A stretch of 64,000 nucleotides of DNA from assembly GCF_003075095.1 (NCBI RefSeq), contig NZ_QCZF01000007.1:186001-250000 (forward strand), given 5' to 3'. Numbering within the stretch: the stretch's first letter is position 1; each line of letters starts with the position of its first letter. The position numbers and the translations under genes are program-made. Shown here one piece after another: positions 55,185-63,903 of the stretch. The notes beneath the pieces are model-generated. The model did no database searches, was not told the DNA's origin, and saw only the letters and a program-made list of their open reading frames with translations. Origin of the DNA: Blastococcus litoris. Its GTDB lineage: Bacteria > Actinomycetota > Actinomycetes > Mycobacteriales > Geodermatophilaceae.

Positions 55185-55312
55185 GCCTCCCCCATGCCCC
55201 GCGACAGCCGGCGGGCAACGCGGCGCGGCGCACGTCACCCGCCGGTGTGCCCCGCGGTCGCCCCGGTGCGCGGCGTCTGGTCGACTGCGCGGGTGACCAG
55301 GGGGGCGGAACG

Positions 55313-55966
55313 GTGCTGAGCCGCGACGAGTACCTCGCCGCCTGGTCGCGCTGGCACGGGAACACGCCCACCGACAGCCCGCTGGTCCGCGGCTGGCTGA
55401 CCGCCGCCTGGACCCTGGCGCGGCCGCTCGCCGGGCTGCCCCCGCTGGTCGCGACCGCGCTGGGCCTGCTCGTGGCGGCCGCCGCCGTGCCCGTGGCCGG
55501 TGCTGGCGGGACCTGGCTGATCGCGGCGGGCCTGCTGGTCGGGCTCTCCGGGCTGCTGGACTCCCTCGACGGGGCGCTGGCCATCGGCACCGGCCGCGCC
55601 TCGCAGCGCGGCTTCGTCCTCGACTCGGTCGTCGACCGGCTGACCGAGGTCGCCTACGCGCTCGCGCTGTGGGTCGCCGGGGCGCCCGGCTGGCTGGCCG
55701 TCGCCTTCGGTGCGCTGTGCTGGCTGCCCGACTACCTGCGGGCCAGGGCGGGGCAGGCGGGGGTCGAGGAGACGGGTCTGCTGTCGATCTGGGAGCGGCC
55801 CACCCGGGTGGCGATGAGCGGCATGACGCTGGGCGGCGCCGGCGTCGTGGCCGGTCTCGACCTCGTCGCGGGGGTGGTCACCGCGGGCGCGGCCGTGGGT
55901 GCGGCGCTCGGTGCGGTCGCCGTCGTCCAGCTGGGCTTCTCGCTGCGCCGGATGCTGGCCGGCTGA
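55313..55966 (+). CDS. CDP-alcohol phosphatidyltransferase-family protein
   Basis: A 217-aa membrane protein with about five helices. The family motif DG(x)2AR(x)8G(x)3D(x)3D reads DGALAIGTGRASQRGFVLDSVVD: both Asp pairs and the Gly are kept, but the Arg is Ile. It may join a CDP-linked alcohol to an unknown acceptor. GTG start. A lone gene ahead of the adoK-like kinase. Confidence 0.85.
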   Translation: MLSRDEYLAAWSRWHGNTPTDSPLVRGWLTAAWTLARPLAGLPPLVATALGLLVAAAAVPVAGAGGTWLIAAGLLVGLSGLLDSLDGALAIGTGRASQRGFVLDSVVDRLTEVAYALALWVAGAPGWLAVAFGALCWLPDYLRARAGQAGVEETGLLSIWERPTRVAMSGMTLGGAGVVAGLDLVAGVVTAGAAVGAALGAVAVVQLGFSLRRMLAG

Positions 55967-55996
55967 CGCCGTCGAGCCGCGCGTGGCCGCGGCTCC

Positions 55997-56002
55997 TAAG
56001 CT
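55997..56002 (+). promoter_or_regulatory. Candidate -10 box for the adoK-like gene
   Basis: TAAGCT lies 77 nt before the chosen start; an in-frame GTG at 56008 is close to the predicted transcript start. Confidence 0.4.
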
Positions 56003-56079
56003 GTGCGGTGCCCCGGCCCTCGTCCGGGCACCCGACATCGTGCGGCCGTTCCGCCGATCCGCTCCCGGAGGACCGCCCC

Positions 56080-57054
56080 GTGCCCGTCGCCGTCACCGGC
56101 TCCATCGCCACCGACCACCTGATGACGTTCCCCGGCCGGTTCGCCGAGCAGTTCGTCGAGGGGCAGATGGAGAACGTGTCGCTCTCCTTCCTGGTCGACG
56201 ACCTGGTGCAGCACCGCGGCGGCGCCGGCGCCAACATGGCCTACGGGCTGGGGCTGCTCGGTCTGGCCCCGGTCCTGGTCGGCGCCGTGGGCAGCGACTT
56301 CGCCGAGTACGACTCGTGGCTGTCCCGCCACGGCGTGGACACCGGCAGCGTGCACTGGTCGGAGCTCAAGCACACGGCCCGCTTCGTGTGCACGACCGAC
56401 GCGTCGAACAACCAGATCGCCTCGTTCTACTCGGGCGCCATGTCGGAGGCGGGCGGCATCGAGCTCGGCCCCGTCGCCGACCGCGTCGGGGAGTTCGACC
56501 TCGTGGTGGTCGGCCCGAACGACCCCACGGCGATGGTGCGGCACACCGACGAGTGCCGGCAGCGTGGCTACCGGTTCGCCGCGGACCCCAGCCAGCAGCT
56601 GGCCTGGGCCGACGGCGAGATGATCCGCGACCTGGTCGACGGGGCGGACCTGCTGTTCACCAACGAGTACGAGTCCCACCTGCTCCAGCAGAAGACCGGG
56701 TGGGACGAGCGCGAGGTGCTCGCCCGGGTGGGCACGTGGATCACGACCCGTGCCGCCGACGGCGTCCTGGTGCGCCAGGCCGGCGCCGAGCCGATCTCGG
56801 TCATCGCCGTCCCGGAGACCAAGCCGGTCGAGCCCACCGGCGGCGGCGACGCCCTCCGTGCCGGCTTCATCGCCGGGCGCATGTGGGGCCTGGACCTGGA
56901 GCGGGCCACCCAGCTCGGCTCCGCCGTGGCCACGGCGGCCGTCGAGGTCATCGGCACCCAGGAGTACGACCTGCCCAAGCAGAGCTTCCTCGAGCGGTTC
57001 GCCGACGCCTTCGGCGCCGACGCCGCGGACGAGGTCGCGCCGCACCTGCCCTGA
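56080..57054 (+). CDS. adoK: PfkB-family carbohydrate/adenosine kinase
   Basis: A 324-aa ribokinase-fold kinase. N-terminal VTGSIATDHLMTFPGRFAEQF, substrate loop GGAGANMAYGLGLLG, and PfkB signature 2 around PTGGGDALRAGF with the catalytic Asp. Mycobacterial Rv2202c, its counterpart next to asnB, has been described both as adenosine kinase and as a cyclic carbohydrate kinase. GTG start, GGAGGA 7 nt upstream. Confidence 0.85.
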   Translation: MPVAVTGSIATDHLMTFPGRFAEQFVEGQMENVSLSFLVDDLVQHRGGAGANMAYGLGLLGLAPVLVGAVGSDFAEYDSWLSRHGVDTGSVHWSELKHTARFVCTTDASNNQIASFYSGAMSEAGGIELGPVADRVGEFDLVVVGPNDPTAMVRHTDECRQRGYRFAADPSQQLAWADGEMIRDLVDGADLLFTNEYESHLLQQKTGWDEREVLARVGTWITTRAADGVLVRQAGAEPISVIAVPETKPVEPTGGGDALRAGFIAGRMWGLDLERATQLGSAVATAAVEVIGTQEYDLPKQSFLERFADAFGADAADEVAPHLP

Positions 57055-57061
57055 CCGGGCG

Positions 57062-57703
57062 TCAGCCGGTGCGCAGCCGCTCGCCGATCGAGGGGTCCTC
57101 CGCCCAGTGGCTGTAGGGGATCCGCGGGATCTCCTTCACCTCACCGATCGTCGACCACTCGTTGCCGCCGAGCCGGGCCAGCGGCTGCAGGTGCTCGATG
57201 CGGGGCCGCCCGTCGCGGACGGCGGTCTCCCGGACGGTGATCAGCAGCACCCGGCCGAAGACCACGGTGCTGTCGCCCAGGCGCACCGTCGAGTGCAGCG
57301 TGCACTCCACCGACACCGGCGACTCCGCGACGCGCGGCACACCCACCCGGTCGCTGTCCTCCAGCCGGACGCCGACCTCCTCGGCCTCGCTGACCCCCGG
57401 CGGGAAGTCGGTGCCCGTGGCGTTGATCTGCTCGAACAGCCACTCGGGGGTCAGGCTGACCGTGAACTCCCCGGTCGCCTCGATGTTGCGCAACGAGTCC
57501 TTGCGGCCCACCGACGTGAACTGCACGACCGGCGGGTCGACGCACGCCACCGTGTAGAACGAGTGGGGTGCCAGGTTGAGCACCCCCTCGGCCGACCTGC
57601 TGCACACCCATGCGATGGGCCGGGGGACGACGACGGAGTTGAGCACGCGGTAGAACGCGCCGCTGTCCATCGCGGTGGGGTCGAACTGCACGCGGTCGGT
57701 CAC
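57062..57703 (-). CDS. Flavin reductase-like FMN-binding protein
   Basis: A 213-aa split-barrel flavoprotein (DIM6/NTAB group). NSVVVPRPIAWVCSRS and NLAPHSFYTVACVDPPVVQF are FMN-site texts; KDSLRNIEATGEFTV follows. It may supply reduced flavin or act as a small oxidoreductase. GTG start. Convergent with the kinase (7 bp apart), divergent from the esterase. Confidence 0.88.
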   Translation of the reverse strand: MTDRVQFDPTAMDSGAFYRVLNSVVVPRPIAWVCSRSAEGVLNLAPHSFYTVACVDPPVVQFTSVGRKDSLRNIEATGEFTVSLTPEWLFEQINATGTDFPPGVSEAEEVGVRLEDSDRVGVPRVAESPVSVECTLHSTVRLGDSTVVFGRVLLITVRETAVRDGRPRIEHLQPLARLGGNEWSTIGEVKEIPRIPYSHWAEDPSIGERLRTG

Positions 57704-57760
57704 CCGCCCATCGTCGACGCCGGCTCTGAACCCGGCGCCGCCGGGGTCCACCCGGCCACC

Positions 57761-57766
57761 TAGGGT
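57761..57766 (+). promoter_or_regulatory. -10 box, leaderless promoter of the HSL-type esterase
   Basis: TAGGGT ends 7 nt before the GTG at 57774. Confidence 0.5.
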
Positions 57767-57773
57767 GCGGGCG

Positions 57774-58700
57774 GTGACGAGCCTGCAGATGAGAGCCGTG
57801 GCGACGTTCGTGCGCCTGGCCTACAAGCCGCGGATGGCGACGGCCGAGCGCGGCCGCGCTCGCGTCGCGGCGCCCAAGGGGCCCTCGGGGCCGCCCGCGA
57901 AGCTGCGCCGGAGGCACGAGGTCAGCACCCGGCGCATCGGCGGCTTCGAGTGCCACACGGTGGCACCCCGGGGGCGGACGGCCGAGCGGGCAGCGGTCTA
58001 CCTGCACGGTGGGGCCTACGTCGGCGAGATCTCGCCGCAGCACCGGGCGCTGGTCTCGCGCATGGCCGACGCCGGCGTGCGGGTCGAGGTGCCGAGCTAC
58101 GGGCTCGCCCCGCAGCACACCTACCGCGAGGCCTATCCCTTCGTCACCGCTGTCTACCGGGAGCTGGTCGCCGGGTTCGGCGCGGACGCGGTCACGCTCG
58201 CCGGGGACTCGGCCGGCGGCGGGCTGGCCTTCGGCCTGGCGCGGACGCTCGGGGAGTCGGGCCTGCCGCAGCCGCGCCGGCTGGTGCTGATCGCCCCGTG
58301 GCTCGACCTGACGATCAGCAACCCCGGCGTCCCCGCGGTCGAGGCCCGGGACCCGTGGCTGAGCAGCGCCGGGCTGCACGAGGCCGCGGCCGCGTGGGCC
58401 GGCGGCGACGACCCGACCGACCCGCGGCTGAGCCCGCTGAACGGTCCGCTGGCCGGCCTGGCGCCGATCGACGTCTACGTCGGCACCCGTGACATCTGCC
58501 TGCCCGACTGCCTCCTGCTGCGGGACCGCGCCGCGGCCGAGGGAGCATCGGTGCAGCTGACCGTCTGCGAGGGCGCCGTGCACGTCTACCCGCTGATCCC
58601 GGCACCCGAGGGACGGGCCGCGGCACGGGCGATCGTCCGGGACGTCGCTACCGGACCGGCTGCGCCCCGGCCGCGGGAAGGCGCCGATCCCGCCAGGTGA
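57774..58700 (+). CDS. Alpha/beta hydrolase, hormone-sensitive lipase type
   Basis: A 308-aa esterase. HGGAYVGEIS is the HSL oxyanion motif, GDSAGGG the nucleophile elbow, YVGTRDI carries the acid and GAVHVYPL the His. Prefers short acyl esters in related enzymes. The last 53 bp run antisense to the end of the glycosyltransferase gene. Confidence 0.88.
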   Translation: MTSLQMRAVATFVRLAYKPRMATAERGRARVAAPKGPSGPPAKLRRRHEVSTRRIGGFECHTVAPRGRTAERAAVYLHGGAYVGEISPQHRALVSRMADAGVRVEVPSYGLAPQHTYREAYPFVTAVYRELVAGFGADAVTLAGDSAGGGLAFGLARTLGESGLPQPRRLVLIAPWLDLTISNPGVPAVEARDPWLSSAGLHEAAAAWAGGDDPTDPRLSPLNGPLAGLAPIDVYVGTRDICLPDCLLLRDRAAAEGASVQLTVCEGAVHVYPLIPAPEGRAAARAIVRDVATGPAAPRPREGADPAR

Positions 58701-59772
58701 GCGTGCCGCGGCGGTGGCCGGCCACCGAGCGCGCCACCAGGACGTCGAGCAGCAGGACCGACAGCGGGTGGGCGAGCGCATCGGGCCAGATCCGGCTGCC
58801 GGTGGCCGCGGCGACGACGGCGCGCCCCGCCGCGCCGGCCAGCCAGCCGACCACCCCGGCCCGTGATCCGCGCAGCGCGGCCAGGGCCGGCACCACCCAC
58901 ACGGCGGTCAGGCCCGCGGCGGCGGCGACGCTCCCCGCCGGGGTGCCGCCGACCGCGGCCCACAGCGACTTGGCGTAGCCGTCGCGCAGCGCCGGCCATC
59001 CGTCGTACATCCGGCAGGCCGCCAGCCGGGAGCCGTCGACCGGGACCCCGCGCCCCCCGGCGCGCTTGACCGCCCGCAGCAGCGCGATGTCCTCGAGCAC
59101 CTCGCCGCGGACCGCCGCGTGGCCACCGGCCCTGTCGTACGCGCGCCGGCGCAGCACGAGGAACTGCCCGTTGGCTGCGGCGAGCGACGGGTGCCCCGCC
59201 CGCTCGGCCAGCCGCAGGGGGAGCGTCGTGGCCCAGAGCCAGGGGGCCAGCGGCTGCACCAGCCGCTCGGCGGCACCGTGCGCGACGGGTCGGGGCCAGG
59301 GCGAGACCAGGTCCAGACCGTGCCGGTCGAGGACGGCGACCGCGCCCGCGACGCCGTCGGGGAACAGCCGCACGTCGGCGTCGACGAAGACCAGGACGTC
59401 GGCGTCGCCGGCCTCGGCGGCACCCGTCGCGCAGGCGTGTGGCTTGCCGAGCCAGCCGGGTGGGGGCGGCGTCGCGCGCACGAGGCGGATGCGGGGGTCG
59501 GGCACGGCCGCCACGACGTCCGCCGTCCGGTCGGTCGAGCCGTCGTCGACGACGACGACCCGGAGGTCGGGGACCCCCCGCTGGTCGAGCAGGGCGGCGA
59601 GGCAGCCGCCGATCTGCTCCTCCTCGTCCCGCGCGGGCACCACCACGGTGACCGGACGGCGCACCGGCGGCGGATCGGCCGGGGGACGGCGGAGCAGCGC
59701 GACGTTGATCGCCGCGTGGACGGCGCCCGCCACGGAGAGCCCGGCGAGCGCGCGGAGCAGCCGTCCGCTCAC
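58648..59772 (-). CDS. Family 2 glycosyltransferase, probably for carotenoids (CruC/CrtQ-like)
   Basis: A 374-aa membrane glycosyltransferase. GT-A motifs VVPARDEEEQIGGCL, VVDDGSTDRT, VFVDADVRL and a processive-like region EDIALLRAVKRAGG are seen; hydrophobic helices lie at both ends. Joined to cruF by GTGA, so it probably adds sugar to the hydroxylated carotenoid. GTG start. Confidence 0.84.
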   Translation of the reverse strand: MSGRLLRALAGLSVAGAVHAAINVALLRRPPADPPPVRRPVTVVVPARDEEEQIGGCLAALLDQRGVPDLRVVVVDDGSTDRTADVVAAVPDPRIRLVRATPPPPGWLGKPHACATGAAEAGDADVLVFVDADVRLFPDGVAGAVAVLDRHGLDLVSPWPRPVAHGAAERLVQPLAPWLWATTLPLRLAERAGHPSLAAANGQFLVLRRRAYDRAGGHAAVRGEVLEDIALLRAVKRAGGRGVPVDGSRLAACRMYDGWPALRDGYAKSLWAAVGGTPAGSVAAAAGLTAVWVVPALAALRGSRAGVVGWLAGAAGRAVVAAATGSRIWPDALAHPLSVLLLDVLVARSVAGHRRGTLTWRDRRLPAAGAQPVR

Positions 59773-60554
59773 CGGCGGGACCGCAGGAGCAGCGCCACGA
59801 ACGCGGGGACGAAGAGGACGGCGCCCCAGGCCGCCGAACCCGGCAGGCCGAGCCATCCGGCGTGGGCGAGCGCGCCGCCGAGCGTCATCCAGCCCAGCGC
59901 CAGCAGCGGCGCCGCGTCACCGATCCGCGGGGTGCCGGGCAGCGAGGTCCGTGCGACCAGCAGGTCCAGCGATGCCATGAGCACCAGTCCGGCGAGCAGC
60001 CAGCCGGCCAGGTTGGTCAGCGGGACGGTGTCGATGCCGGGCAGCCCCGGCTGCGGGTGCGTCCACGTCCAGTAGCCGGCCTGCACCATCTGGGGGTCGA
60101 GGACGACGTCCCAGGCGGCGAAGGCGGCCGCGGCCACGGCCACCCGTGTGCCGCGGCGCCGCGCCAGGTGGCCGGCCAGCACCCAGCTCGGCCACGCCAT
60201 CATCAGCCAGGCGAGCGGGACGAGGAACGGCACGCCGAGCAGGGTCGGGCCGAGCGCGTCGCTGTAGGTGTAGCTGCCGTACGGGAAGCCGGTGGCCAGA
60301 CCGAGGGCCTCGAACGCCACGGCGGTGGCCACCACCAGCGCCAGCAGGCCGGCGGCCGTCCGCGCGCCACGGCTGAGGCCCGCGTGGACCACCGACAGCA
60401 GCGACCCGAGCACGACGATCGTCCAGCTCACCGCGTCGCGGGCGGCCCCGGACGTGAGCGGATAGGCGATCGCGGTGAGGACGAGGGCGACCGCCAGCGC
60501 CAGCGGGACGGCGCCTGCGGGCGACCGGCGCCGCTGGGCGATCGCGGTCGTCAC
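59769..60554 (-). CDS. cruF: Carotenoid biosynthesis membrane protein, CruF-type hydratase
   Basis: A 261-aa protein with seven or eight membrane helices. FEALGLATGFPYGSYTYSDALGP, WDVVLDPQMVQAGYWTW and GIDTVPLTNLAGWLL are marks of the CruF/DUF422 family, which adds water at C-1,2 of carotenoid ends. It sits between the CrtO-like gene and the glycosyltransferase, each joined by GTGA. Confidence 0.88.
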   Translation of the reverse strand: MTTAIAQRRRSPAGAVPLALAVALVLTAIAYPLTSGAARDAVSWTIVVLGSLLSVVHAGLSRGARTAAGLLALVVATAVAFEALGLATGFPYGSYTYSDALGPTLLGVPFLVPLAWLMMAWPSWVLAGHLARRRGTRVAVAAAAFAAWDVVLDPQMVQAGYWTWTHPQPGLPGIDTVPLTNLAGWLLAGLVLMASLDLLVARTSLPGTPRIGDAAPLLALGWMTLGGALAHAGWLGLPGSAAWGAVLFVPAFVALLLRSRR

Positions 60555-62206
60555 GCCGGCGTCCGCCGCAGCCGCGCCGCCACCCGGCGGGCGGTCCTGC
60601 GGGCGCGGGGGAGACCTCCTCGGTCGGCGAGGAGCACCCGGGCCGCCGTCCGGCCGGAGTTGCCCGACACGCCGCCGCCGGGGTGGGTGGAGGCGCCGGC
60701 CAGGTACAGCCCCGCCAGGCCCGGGACCGAGTAGCCCGACAGCGCGGGGGTCGGCCGGAAGGCGAACATGCTGGCCAGGCCCATCTCCACGTGCATGACG
60801 TTGCCACGCAGCAGGGACAGTTCTCGCTCCAGGGCCAGCGGCGTCTGGACGTAGGTCTCGCGCACCGAGGCGGCGAAGCCCGGCGCGAAGCGGTCGACCT
60901 CGGCGATCAGCCGCTGCGCCTCCTGCTCGGCGAGGGCGTCCCAGTCGCCGCCGTCGGCGAGCTCGTAGGGGTACCACTGGCCCCAGATCGTGACGACGTG
61001 CTGCCCGGCCGGCGCGAGGGTGCCGTCGCTGGCCGAGAAGCACATCCCCAGGGGCACGGGGACCCGGGGCAGCCGGCCGGCGGCGAAGTCGCCGTGCGCC
61101 GCGGCAAGGTCGGCGCGGTCGGTGCACAGCAGCTGGAGACCGGCCAGCGCCTCGTCGGCACCGACCCCGGGGTAGGACGGCGGTGCGTCGGTCAGCGCCC
61201 GCACCACCAGGCCGAAGCCGTTGCCCAGCGGAGGGTCGGCGTCGGCGAGGGCCGGCGGTGCGGCGTCCCCGGCCAGCCGCCGGGTCACGTCGACGTGGCA
61301 GGCCGCGACGACGGCGTCCGCCGCGATCCGGCGTCCGGAGACCGTCTCCACGCCGGTGACCCGGCCGCCGGCCGTCAGCAGCCGGGCCGCGCCGTCGCCG
61401 AGCACGACCCGTCCGCCGTCGGACTCCAGCCGGCGGCGGAGCGCGGCCGTGAGCCCGCCGGAGCCGCCCACCGGGTGTCCGGGCGGGACGTCGTGCAGCA
61501 ACGCGACCCAGGCGACCATCGCGGCGGTGCCGGGCTCGGACATGGGTGGCCCGGACTGCGCGCCGAACCAGGCCAGCGCCGCCTTGAGCCGCTCGCTGGT
61601 GAACCAGCGGTCGAGCAGCGCGTCGCCCGACCCGAGGAAGTCCACCGCCAGCTCGCCGCCAGGCGTGCGCGGGTGCCCGCCGGACGGTGCCCCGAGGGGC
61701 CAGAACGAGCGGATCAGCCCGGCCGGGCTGGGCCGCCGGCCGAAGGAGGCGACGACGGCGCGGCTGCGCGGCCCCCACACCTCGACGAACCGCCGGTAGG
61801 CCGTGGCGTCCTCCGGGCCGCACGCCGCCGCGATCGAGGCGCACGTCGCGTCGAGGTCGACGGAGAAGACCAGGGGGCGGCCGTCGGGGCCGGGATCGCC
61901 GGGGGAGGGCGCCGGCGCGAAGCCCCACGGATCGCAGTCGACGTAGCGCAGGCCGTGGGCGGCCAGGTCCAGCTCCTCGACGATGCCGCTCTGCCGGATG
62001 ATCACGTGCGCGCTGGAGCCCCGGTCCACCCGCACCCCGGGCCACCGCTCGACCGTCGACACCGCCCCGCCGAGCACCGTGTCGGACTCGACGACCTCGA
62101 CCGAGAGGCCCGCGCGTGCCAGGTAGCAGGCGGCGACCAGGCCGTTGTGCCCGGAACCGACGACGACCACGTCGACGCGGACGTCGGAGGGAGGGGGTGT
62201 GCTCAC
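60551..62206 (-). CDS. CrtO/CrtD-like FAD carotenoid oxidoreductase
   Basis: A 551-aa phytoene desaturase superfamily member. VVVVGSGHNGLVAACYLARAG is the CrtO-type FAD start (GHNGL), GGAVSTVERWPGVRVDRGSS follows, and the C-terminus ends GASTHPGGGVSGNSGR. It is distinct from CrtI in size and sequence. Candidate roles are 4-ketolase (CrtO) or C-3,4 desaturase (CrtD); CruF as neighbour makes desaturation of an acyclic end plausible. Confidence 0.85.
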   Translation of the reverse strand: MSTPPPSDVRVDVVVVGSGHNGLVAACYLARAGLSVEVVESDTVLGGAVSTVERWPGVRVDRGSSAHVIIRQSGIVEELDLAAHGLRYVDCDPWGFAPAPSPGDPGPDGRPLVFSVDLDATCASIAAACGPEDATAYRRFVEVWGPRSRAVVASFGRRPSPAGLIRSFWPLGAPSGGHPRTPGGELAVDFLGSGDALLDRWFTSERLKAALAWFGAQSGPPMSEPGTAAMVAWVALLHDVPPGHPVGGSGGLTAALRRRLESDGGRVVLGDGAARLLTAGGRVTGVETVSGRRIAADAVVAACHVDVTRRLAGDAAPPALADADPPLGNGFGLVVRALTDAPPSYPGVGADEALAGLQLLCTDRADLAAAHGDFAAGRLPRVPVPLGMCFSASDGTLAPAGQHVVTIWGQWYPYELADGGDWDALAEQEAQRLIAEVDRFAPGFAASVRETYVQTPLALERELSLLRGNVMHVEMGLASMFAFRPTPALSGYSVPGLAGLYLAGASTHPGGGVSGNSGRTAARVLLADRGGLPRARRTARRVAARLRRTPA

Positions 62207-62796
62207 GCTCGGCTGTTCGCCGGCGCGCGGTCCTGCGGATGCAGCGGGAGGCGCGCGCCGAGGATGGCGAACGGCCGCGAGTCGCCGGGGAAGTGGTAGC
62301 CGCGCGCCAGGTCGACGAAGCCGTCGGCGTGGTAGAGCCGGAAGGCCTTCGTGTCCGCGTCGGGGGTGGAGAGCAGCGCGGTCGGCTGCGGGATGCCGGC
62401 GACGAGGGCGTGCAGCAGCCGCCGGCCCAGGCCGCGGCTCTGGTGGTCGGGGTGCACGTGCAGCTCGCACACCTCGAAGGCGTCGGGCAGCCACTTCTTC
62501 GCCGTCCGCCGGTCGAGGGCGGCGCGCACCTGGTCGTGCCACCACTGGCCGGGCGCGACCACGTAGCCGTAGCCGAAGCCGACCAGCTGCTCACCGTCCG
62601 GGGTCTCGGTGAAGGCGCCCACGGCCCGGAAGCCGGGGCGCTCGGTGTGCTGGATGGCGTAGCCGTAGCGGCCGGCGACGACGGCGGAGTCGTAGCCCAT
62701 GGCCAGGCCGTAGATGATCAGCGCCTCGTGCATGTGCTCGCGCAGCCACTCCGTGGGCAGCTCGATCACGCGGGTGGTGGGCCGGGTGTCGGTCAT
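62203..62796 (-). CDS. GNAT N-acetyltransferase
   Basis: A 197-aa acetyltransferase. CELHVHPDHQSRGLGRRLL is the acetyl-CoA site near residue 120; LYHADGFVDLARGYHFPG completes the fold. Joined by ATGA to the YbaK-like gene and by GTGA to the CrtO-like gene, so all five genes from 63332 down to 58648 may be one operon. Substrate unknown. Confidence 0.87.
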   Translation of the reverse strand: MTDTRPTTRVIELPTEWLREHMHEALIIYGLAMGYDSAVVAGRYGYAIQHTERPGFRAVGAFTETPDGEQLVGFGYGYVVAPGQWWHDQVRAALDRRTAKKWLPDAFEVCELHVHPDHQSRGLGRRLLHALVAGIPQPTALLSTPDADTKAFRLYHADGFVDLARGYHFPGDSRPFAILGARLPLHPQDRAPANSRA

Positions 62797-63332
62797 CGCG
62801 CGGCCGCCTCGGTCGTCGTCGGGACCTCGGACGGTCCGGGGCCGACCTCGGCCGCCGTCCCGCCGGTGAGGCGGAGCAGCTCGTCGTAGGTGGTGGGGAA
62901 GACGGTGTGCGGGTGCCCGGCGGCGGCCCACACCTGGTCGTAGCGGGCGAGCTCGACGTCGACGAGGGTGCCGATGGGCGCGGGGTGGCCGATCGGGGCG
63001 ACGCCGCCGATCGCCTGACCGGTGTGCCGGCGGACGAATTCCGCGTCCGCGCGGTCGACCCGGGGGACGCCCAGGAGACCGGCGACCAGGTCCTGGTCCA
63101 CGCGGTGGGCGCCGCTGGTCATCACCAGCAGCGGGTTCCCGCCGACGTCGAACACCAGGCTGTTGGCGATCGCGCCCACCGGCACGCCGAGCTGGGCGGC
63201 CGCCGCGGCGGCGGTCCGTGCGCTGTCGGGCAGGTGGCGCACGGTCCCGGCGGCTCCCGCAGCGCGCAGCAGGCGTGCGACCTCGGCGACCCGGGGGTGC
63301 TCCGGCTCGGTCGCGGGGGTCGGCGGGGGCAT
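62793..63332 (-). CDS. YbaK/EbsC-family aminoacyl-tRNA deacylase
   Basis: A 179-aa protein with the YbaK fold: AAAAAAQLGVPVGAIANSLVF, LVMTSGAHRVDQ and GQAIGGVAPIGHPAPIGTLVD match the Cys-tRNA(Pro)/EbsC deacylases. It removes wrong amino acids from tRNA in related species. ATG follows a CAGGAT box by 6 nt. Divergent from the SOS operon at 63580. Confidence 0.9.
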   Translation of the reverse strand: MPPPTPATEPEHPRVAEVARLLRAAGAAGTVRHLPDSARTAAAAAAQLGVPVGAIANSLVFDVGGNPLLVMTSGAHRVDQDLVAGLLGVPRVDRADAEFVRRHTGQAIGGVAPIGHPAPIGTLVDVELARYDQVWAAAGHPHTVFPTTYDELLRLTGGTAAEVGPGPSEVPTTTEAAAR

Positions 63333-63433
63333 GCGCCGATCCTGCCACCGGGTCCGGACCGGTGCTGCCGCGGTTCCGGCGCCGTCCCGTCCGTGCTCCG
63401 CCGCCAGGGCCCGACGACACGACGGCTCCCGTC

Positions 63434-63462
63434 TTGACGCCCGCGAGCGGCTCCGGTCTACT
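63434..63462 (+). promoter_or_regulatory. Promoter of the SOS operon
   Basis: TTGACG (63434-63439) and TCTACT (63457-63462) with a 17-nt spacer. The predicted start lies just before the LexA box. Confidence 0.65.
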
Positions 63463-63471
63463 GGTCCGTGT

Positions 63472-63487
63472 TCGAACACGCGTTCGA
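63472..63487. promoter_or_regulatory. LexA (SOS) box
   Basis: A perfect 16-bp palindrome, TCGAAC-ACGC-GTTCGA, matching the actinobacterial LexA site. It sits 10 bp after the -10 box, where bound LexA would block transcription. Confidence 0.93.
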
Positions 63488-63579
63488 ACGGCGTCGCTCC
63501 TCCACCGTTCCCCGGCCCTTCCCCGCCGGAGCGGTGGCCGGGAGCGGCGCGCGGGGTGGCCAGAGGTGGGGAGGGTGTC

Positions 63580-63903
63580 ATGAGCCGGGTGCTCGGTGAA
63601 CTCGCGGGACGGGTCGGCGAGGAGGTCCAGGTCGAGCGGGGGCCGCTGGGCCCGGTGCAGTTCTGGCGCGGGCAGTCCCGGTACCTCGTGGGCGAGCTGC
63701 TCGACTCGTGGGTCGAGACCGCGCCGTGGTGGCGGCAGGACGCCGGTCCCGGCGGGGCGTCCGCGGAACTGGTCTCCACCCAGGAGGTGTGGCGGGTCGA
63801 GGCGGTGCGGGCCGGGCGATCGCGCACCAGCTTCGCCGGCGTCTACGACCTGACCTGGGACGCCGCGGGCAACCGCTGGTGGCTCGTCCGGGTGCACGAC
63901 TGA
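63580..63903 (+). CDS. DUF6504 small protein of the SOS mutasome operon
   Basis: A 107-aa beta-rich protein with many aromatic and charged residues (PVQFWRGQSRYLV, SWVETAPWW, VYDLTWDAAGNRWWLVRVHD). Short proteins of this type come first in imuA'/imuB/dnaE2-like operons in actinobacteria. ATG with GGGGAGG upstream; stop overlaps the next start (TGATG). SOS-induced by context; own role unknown. Confidence 0.82.
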   Translation: MSRVLGELAGRVGEEVQVERGPLGPVQFWRGQSRYLVGELLDSWVETAPWWRQDAGPGGASAELVSTQEVWRVEAVRAGRSRTSFAGVYDLTWDAAGNRWWLVRVHD

